Assembly (NCBI RefSeq): GCF_045291395.1
Contig: NZ_CP152342.1
Location: forward strand, 4,464,001 to 4,528,000
Direction of reading: 5' to 3'
Origin: MR-S7 sp000400995
GTDB lineage: Bacteria; Pseudomonadota; Gammaproteobacteria; Burkholderiales; Burkholderiaceae_C
DNA: 64,000 nt
The notes beneath the pieces were generated by a model. It was not told the DNA's origin, ran no database searches, and saw nothing but the letters and a program-made list of their open reading frames with translations. Below are positions 60,393 through 64,000 of the stretch, one piece after another. The position numbers and the translations under genes were made by a program. The first letter of the stretch is position 1, and each line of letters starts with the position of its first letter.

Positions 60393-60938
60393 TCACGGCA
60401 GCGTCAGTTCCTTGTGCTCGCCCAGCTGGCGCGGAGGCTCGCCGGTGACGGCGGCCTTGGCCATCTTGAACAACTGCACCATCTTGCTTTCCTTCACGTC
60501 CCAGTATTCGGCGTGGCGGATGCGCACGGCCAGCAGCGCCAGGTCGGGGTCGGTAGGACCGCCGGGAAACCAGGCCTTGGCCATGGAGGACCACAGGGCC
60601 TCCTTGCGTGCAGGCTGGTCCAGGAACCGTGCCTGGCCGGAGAGCGAGACATAGCTGTCGTCTTCCGGATCGGCATAGGACACGTTCACCTCGCCATCGG
60701 CCAGCAGGCGTTCATGCAGCTCGCTGGATTGGGAGATGAAGAAGTACAGATCCGCACCCTCGTCGATGCCGCGGTTCTGCGTGGTCAGCGGGTGCGCGTG
60801 CAGCATGCCGGAAGCCGTGCGGTGCACGAGCATGCCGAAGCGGATGTCCTTGATGAGTTTCCACAGGGTTTCGTGGGCGGGGGGTGGTCGGGCATGGGCG
60901 GTCTCTCCGAAGGAAGGGGTTGCCTTCACTCTAGGCAA
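60393..60938 (-). CDS. Pyridoxamine 5'-phosphate oxidase-like (general stress protein 26-type) protein, N-terminus frameshifted
   Basis: About 170 residues with HETLWKLIKDIRFGMLVHRTASGMLHAHPLTTQNRGIDEGADLYFFISQSSELHERLL, a split-barrel flavin-binding fold of the general stress protein 26 group. The natural N-terminus is probably MPDHPPAHETLWKL, beginning at an ATG on the minus strand at about 60896. The run of six C there (plus-strand G run 60879-60884) puts it out of frame, and seven would fix it. The long TTG start at 60938 is then artificial. Confidence 0.8.
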   Translation of the reverse strand: MPRVKATPSFGETAHARPPPAHETLWKLIKDIRFGMLVHRTASGMLHAHPLTTQNRGIDEGADLYFFISQSSELHERLLADGEVNVSYADPEDDSYVSLSGQARFLDQPARKEALWSSMAKAWFPGGPTDPDLALLAVRIRHAEYWDVKESKMVQLFKMAKAAVTGEPPRQLGEHKELTLP

Positions 60939-61007
60939 CCTGCCGCGTGCGCCGTGTCGGCCCGGGACCCATGGGAGCGTGGCGTTTGTCCCACAGCCCA
61001 GGCGGCC

Positions 61008-63182
61008 CTACAAGGCCGCGCGCCGCTCCAGCGTGAACGGCGGCAGGCCCTTGAGCAGCCGCTGGCCGTAGCCCGTGCGCACCAGGCGCTTGTCGTAGCA
61101 ATAGACGCGCGCCCGGTCTTCCTCGGTGCGGATGGCGCGGCCCACCCATTGGGCGAGGCGGATGGCGGTGGCGGGCACGACGAGTTCGCTGAACGGGTCG
61201 CGCCCCGCGCCGCGCAGCCATTCGGCGCGGGCCTCGCCCACGGGGTCGTCGGGCGGGGCGAAGGGCAGCTTGGTGACGAAGAGCGACTCGCACAGCGCGC
61301 CCGGCAGGTCCAGTCCCTCGCCGAAGGACTGCATGCCGAAGATGATGGACGGCAACCCTTCGGCCACGCGCTCGCGGTGGCGCGCCAGCAGCTGCGGGCG
61401 GGGCAGGGTGCCCTGCACCAGCACGCTGGCGCGCATGGCGGTGGGCAGCAGGTCCACGGCCTGGCGCATCTGCTCGCGCGAGGTGAAGAGCACCAGCGCG
61501 CCGGCTTCCACCTGGGCCAGGTCGCACAGCAGCGCATCGACCATCTCGGCCGTGAAGGCCTGGGCGTCGCGCGGCTCGGCGCGGGTTTCGCTGGCCACCA
61601 GCGTGCCCTGCAGCGCGTAGTCGAACGGGCTGGGAACTGCCAGCGTGGCGACGGCCTCGTCGCCCCACAGGCCGCTTTCGCGCAGGAAGAAGTCGAACTG
61701 CCCGCAGCTCGTGAGCGTGGCCGAGGTGAGCACCGCGCCGCGCACGGCTGACCACAGGTGGTGGCGCAGCGCGCTGCCGGGCAGCACCGGGCTGGCGTGG
61801 GCGCGCAGGGCGATGAAGTCGCCGTCCGCCTCCAGCGTGAACCACTTGGCGGCGGGCGCCGCGCCTTCGGGCGTGTCCTGCAGCAGCAGCTGCGCGGCGG
61901 CGTGCAGGCCCTCCAGGCGCGGGGCCAGCGCGCCGATCTGCGCGTAGAGCTGGGACAGGCGGCGCGCCTCGTCGGGCTTGTCGCGCATCTCGCTGCGCAG
62001 CGCCTTGGAGATGGCGCGCAGCGCGGCCAGAAAGCCGTCGGCATGGTGGGCGGCCTGGGCGAAGGGCTCGGTCAGCGCCTCGGGCAGCACGCCGCCGGGC
62101 ACGCGGGCGCGCGTGGGCGCGGCGGCGTTGAACGCGCGGCGCGCGGGCGCGCGCAGCTGCTCGCCGTACACGTCCATCACCAGCCGGGCCGCGTCCTGCA
62201 GCGCGGCGCGCAGGCGCGCGGCGTGGTTGGGGATGTCGGCGATCTCCTCCACCTCCACCAGCTGGCCGATGCGCAGCGCGCGGCTGGCCAGGCGGTCGAT
62301 CCAGGTCAGGCGCGACAGGTCGGCCTCGCAGGCGAACTGGTCGAGCGCCGTGGCGGGCAGATGGTGGGCTTCGTCGATGACCAGCAGGCAGTTGTCCAGC
62401 TCGGGCAGCAGCCGCGCGCCGATGGACGACAGCAGCAGGTCGTGGTTGGCCACGATGACCTGCGCCGCCACCAGCTCCTTGCGGCGGTCGTAGTAGGTGC
62501 AGCGGCTGAACAGGGGACAGTGCTTGCCGGTGCAGGAGTTGGCCTCGGCCGCCACGGGGCCCCAGGCCTCGGGCTCGGGGGGCGTCGCCAGCGTGTCGCG
62601 GTCGCCGTCCCAGCCGCCGGTGGCTAGCGCGTCGGCCATGGTGGCGTAGAACTTCATGCGCGCCTCGGATTCGTGGCGCGGGCGCTGGCTGCGCCGCTCG
62701 GCCTCCTCGTCGGGGAACAGGTCGTCGTCCTCCACGCCGTCCTCGCCGGCCGCCGCGCCGCCGGCCAGGCGCTCCAGCTTGAGCTTGCACACGTAGCGCC
62801 CGCGCCCCTTGGCCAGTGCGAAGCGCAGGGGCTGCTCCATGCGTGCGGCGAGCTGCGGCAGGTCCTTGTGCACCAACTGCTCCTGCAGCGCCACCGTGGC
62901 GGTGGAGATCAGCACCCGCGTGCCGCGCGCCAGCGCCATGGCGATGGCCGGAGCGCTGTAGGCCAGCGACTTGCCCACGCCCGTGCCGGCCTGCACGACG
63001 GCGATGGCGCGCTGGGGCTCGTCGTCCTCATCTTGAAGCTTGCCGAACTGCGCCTGGGCGAAGGTCTGCGCCACCTGCTCGGCCATGCGCCGCTGGCCCT
63101 CGCGTGGGCGGAAGCCGGCGGTGGACTGCACCGCCGCCTCGAACGATTGCAGGGCCTGCGCGGCCCATTCTTGCGCGGACAT
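61008..63182 (-). CDS. dinG: DinG-like ATP-dependent DNA helicase (XPD family)
   Basis: A 724-residue superfamily 2 helicase. Walker A is AGTGVGKS near residue 70, the DEAH box is VIDEAHHL near 270, and the last motif is QWVGRAIRTEEDRARV. Four cysteines between motifs Ia and II (YVCKLK, then SCTGKHCPLFSRC) form the iron-sulfur cluster of XPD/DinG enzymes. It unwinds 5'-tailed DNA and R-loops in DNA repair. ATG 63182 (MSAQEW) fits the family N-terminus better than the in-frame upstream start at 63209. Confidence 0.92.
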   Translation of the reverse strand: MSAQEWAAQALQSFEAAVQSTAGFRPREGQRRMAEQVAQTFAQAQFGKLQDEDDEPQRAIAVVQAGTGVGKSLAYSAPAIAMALARGTRVLISTATVALQEQLVHKDLPQLAARMEQPLRFALAKGRGRYVCKLKLERLAGGAAAGEDGVEDDDLFPDEEAERRSQRPRHESEARMKFYATMADALATGGWDGDRDTLATPPEPEAWGPVAAEANSCTGKHCPLFSRCTYYDRRKELVAAQVIVANHDLLLSSIGARLLPELDNCLLVIDEAHHLPATALDQFACEADLSRLTWIDRLASRALRIGQLVEVEEIADIPNHAARLRAALQDAARLVMDVYGEQLRAPARRAFNAAAPTRARVPGGVLPEALTEPFAQAAHHADGFLAALRAISKALRSEMRDKPDEARRLSQLYAQIGALAPRLEGLHAAAQLLLQDTPEGAAPAAKWFTLEADGDFIALRAHASPVLPGSALRHHLWSAVRGAVLTSATLTSCGQFDFFLRESGLWGDEAVATLAVPSPFDYALQGTLVASETRAEPRDAQAFTAEMVDALLCDLAQVEAGALVLFTSREQMRQAVDLLPTAMRASVLVQGTLPRPQLLARHRERVAEGLPSIIFGMQSFGEGLDLPGALCESLFVTKLPFAPPDDPVGEARAEWLRGAGRDPFSELVVPATAIRLAQWVGRAIRTEEDRARVYCYDKRLVRTGYGQRLLKGLPPFTLERRAAL

Positions 63183-63338
63183 GGAATTCAGGAACGGGGG
63201 GCAGAGCACTGTACTTTCATCCAGCCATGGTAACGGATCGCCGCGCCGCGCGTCCGATGGCGGCCGGCGGCTCCGGCCTACGCGGTGCCCGCGGGTGCCG
63301 GCCTAGCATGGGGCCATACCGTTGCACGAGGTACCGCC

Positions 63339-63593
63339 ATGCCAGCACCTTCCCCGTCTTCCGAGCGCACGCGCCAGCGCGGCGTGGACCTTCGCCATCC
63401 CCCCGGGCAGCCCGCCCAGGCCGCCGAGCCCCCGGCCCCGCTGCTGCCCCATGAGCGCGACCAGTCGGTGGACATGACGGACGAGAAACGCGACCCGGTC
63501 GTGAAGCAGGCCTACGACGACCTGGAGCGCGGCCTGCAGGACACGGACCGCGGGCCTTCCGCGGGCGAGGCCTACCGCAAGCTCAAGCGCTGA
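63339..63593 (+). CDS. Small hypothetical protein
   Basis: An 84-residue hydrophilic protein. The N-terminal half is Pro-rich (PPGQPAQAAEPPAPLLPHERD), and the C-terminal half is charged and helical (QSVDMTDEKRDPVVKQAYDDLERGLQDTDRGPSAGEAYRKLKR), a pattern I have no family for beyond similar small proteins of related bacteria. GAGG lies upstream of the ATG. It is divergent from the dinG-like gene. Function unknown. Confidence 0.65.
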   Translation: MPAPSPSSERTRQRGVDLRHPPGQPAQAAEPPAPLLPHERDQSVDMTDEKRDPVVKQAYDDLERGLQDTDRGPSAGEAYRKLKR

Positions 63594-63595
63594 GC

Positions 63596-63640
63596 TATCA
63601 AAGCGGTAGCTGATAGCGCTTACTGGGCAAGCGCTGGAGG
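63596..63640 (-). repeat. dispersed hairpin repeat, copy 10
   Basis: In plus orientation TATCAAAGCGGTAGCTGATAGCGCTT, ACTGGGC, AAGCGCTGGAGGC. Reverse orientation. It lies between two convergent genes. Confidence 0.8.
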
Positions 63641-63652
63641 CGTTTTTGGCTC

Positions 63653-64000
63653 TCACTCTTCCACCCGCAGGCGCCGCACCAGCGCACCCGTGTGCTGCTG
63701 CAGCCGCTCGGCCGCGCGCGCGGCCACGCCGTCGGGCGCCGGGGCGGTGAGCAGCGCGAGCGTGGGTGCGCCGCCCGGCGCCTGGGCGGGGCCCCAGGCG
63801 CGGCGCTGCACGGCGAGCCCCTCGTGCGCGAGCGCGCGCAGCACCTGGGCCTCGCAGAGCGCCGTGCCCGGCAGTAGGCGCAGGAAGTGCTGTGTGCGCA
63901 CCTGCGCCAGGGGCAGCACCCGGGGTGGCGTGGCGGCGCGGGGGCCCAGTGCGGGCAGGCAGGCCATGCCCTCGGGCCGCCGCGCCAGATCCACCAGGTC
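63653..64000 (-). CDS. Homoserine dehydrogenase-like protein, C-terminal part (runs off the window)
   Basis: The last 115 or so codons. The text DLVDLARRPEGMACLPAL, then FLRLLPGTALCEAQVLRALAHEGLAVQRRAWGP and a final VRRLRVEE, resembles the end of homoserine dehydrogenases, with the ADLVDVAR-like helix and the regulatory ACT-like region. The frame is open to the window edge, so the start lies outside. The ACT domain is rather short and Ala-rich, and a divergent paralogue is possible. Confidence 0.5.
   Translation of the reverse strand, partial: DLVDLARRPEGMACLPALGPRAATPPRVLPLAQVRTQHFLRLLPGTALCEAQVLRALAHEGLAVQRRAWGPAQAPGGAPTLALLTAPAPDGVAARAAERLQQHTGALVRRLRVEE

Overview
The window looks like a chromosomal segment from a high-GC betaproteobacterium of the order Burkholderiales, most likely the Comamonadaceae (Acidovorax-like). 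The reasons are strong GC bias in third codon positions, Bug/TctC-type periplasmic binding proteins without transporter genes, a LivGHMF operon joined to acyl-CoA genes, and at least ten copies of a short dispersed hairpin repeat in the gaps between genes. Three sites fitting the ParB-binding consensus GTTNCACGTGNAAC lie in the first 5.5 kb. Two DnaA-box clusters, each followed by a CTACTACTACC tract resembling a DnaA-trio, lie at 30.0 and 33.9 kb. Together these suggest the origin-proximal part of a chromosome.

Layout. 0-7.5 kb: FMN reductase, YkgJ-like protein, glutathione S-transferase, Old Yellow Enzyme, a chemoreceptor and a copper module (copA divergent from copZ-cueR, with a MerR-type operator between). 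7.6-16.3 kb: a type I restriction-modification operon, hsdM, hsdS fused to a C-terminal Panacea/SocA domain, an AlbA_2/ATPase-like protein, then hsdR. 16.3-25.8 kb: a TetR regulator divergent from a Liv-type ABC transporter, an acyl-CoA ligase, an enoyl-CoA hydratase and a thiolase, which together import and beta-oxidise a carboxylic acid. 25.8-29.7 kb: an atypical, lower-GC islet with a secreted GH42-like glycosidase and a frameshifted membrane O-acyltransferase. 29.7-34.2 kb: DUF3297, SpmAB-like membrane protein, rdgC, a Spy/CpxP-like protein and pagL, bracketed by the two origin-like modules. 34.2-41.9 kb: a large PAS/GAF/GGDEF/EAL protein, DAHP synthase, an NlpC/P60 lipoprotein and a frameshifted MocR-type regulator.

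41.9-59.2 kb is the most striking part. It has five transcription units of acyl-CoA metabolism genes (three class III CoA-transferases, two acyl-CoA dehydrogenases, two crotonases, MaoC, a dienoyl-CoA-reductase-like SDR, 3-hydroxyacyl-CoA dehydrogenase, a thiolase with its DUF35 partner, and three Bug binding proteins) around one sigma-54 enhancer-binding protein. Each unit starts at a gap holding a correctly oriented sigma-54 -24/-12 element, and similar TGTC-N9-(G)ACA sites lie 50-90 bp upstream. I read this as one dedicated sigma-54 regulon for breakdown of an unidentified organic acid. Its composition resembles the bbs (benzylsuccinate) set, but the substrate is not known. The dispersed repeat is absent from this block.

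59.4-64 kb returns to housekeeping genes: a DEDDh exonuclease, two small hydrophilic proteins, a PNPOx-like protein, a DinG-like helicase and the C-terminus of a homoserine-dehydrogenase-like protein.

Six single-base frameshifts in five genes fall in or beside short homopolymer runs. They most likely reflect sequencing or assembly error, except that the T7 tract in the acyltransferase is also a credible phase-variation site. No tRNA, rRNA, CRISPR array, transposase or integrase was recognised.
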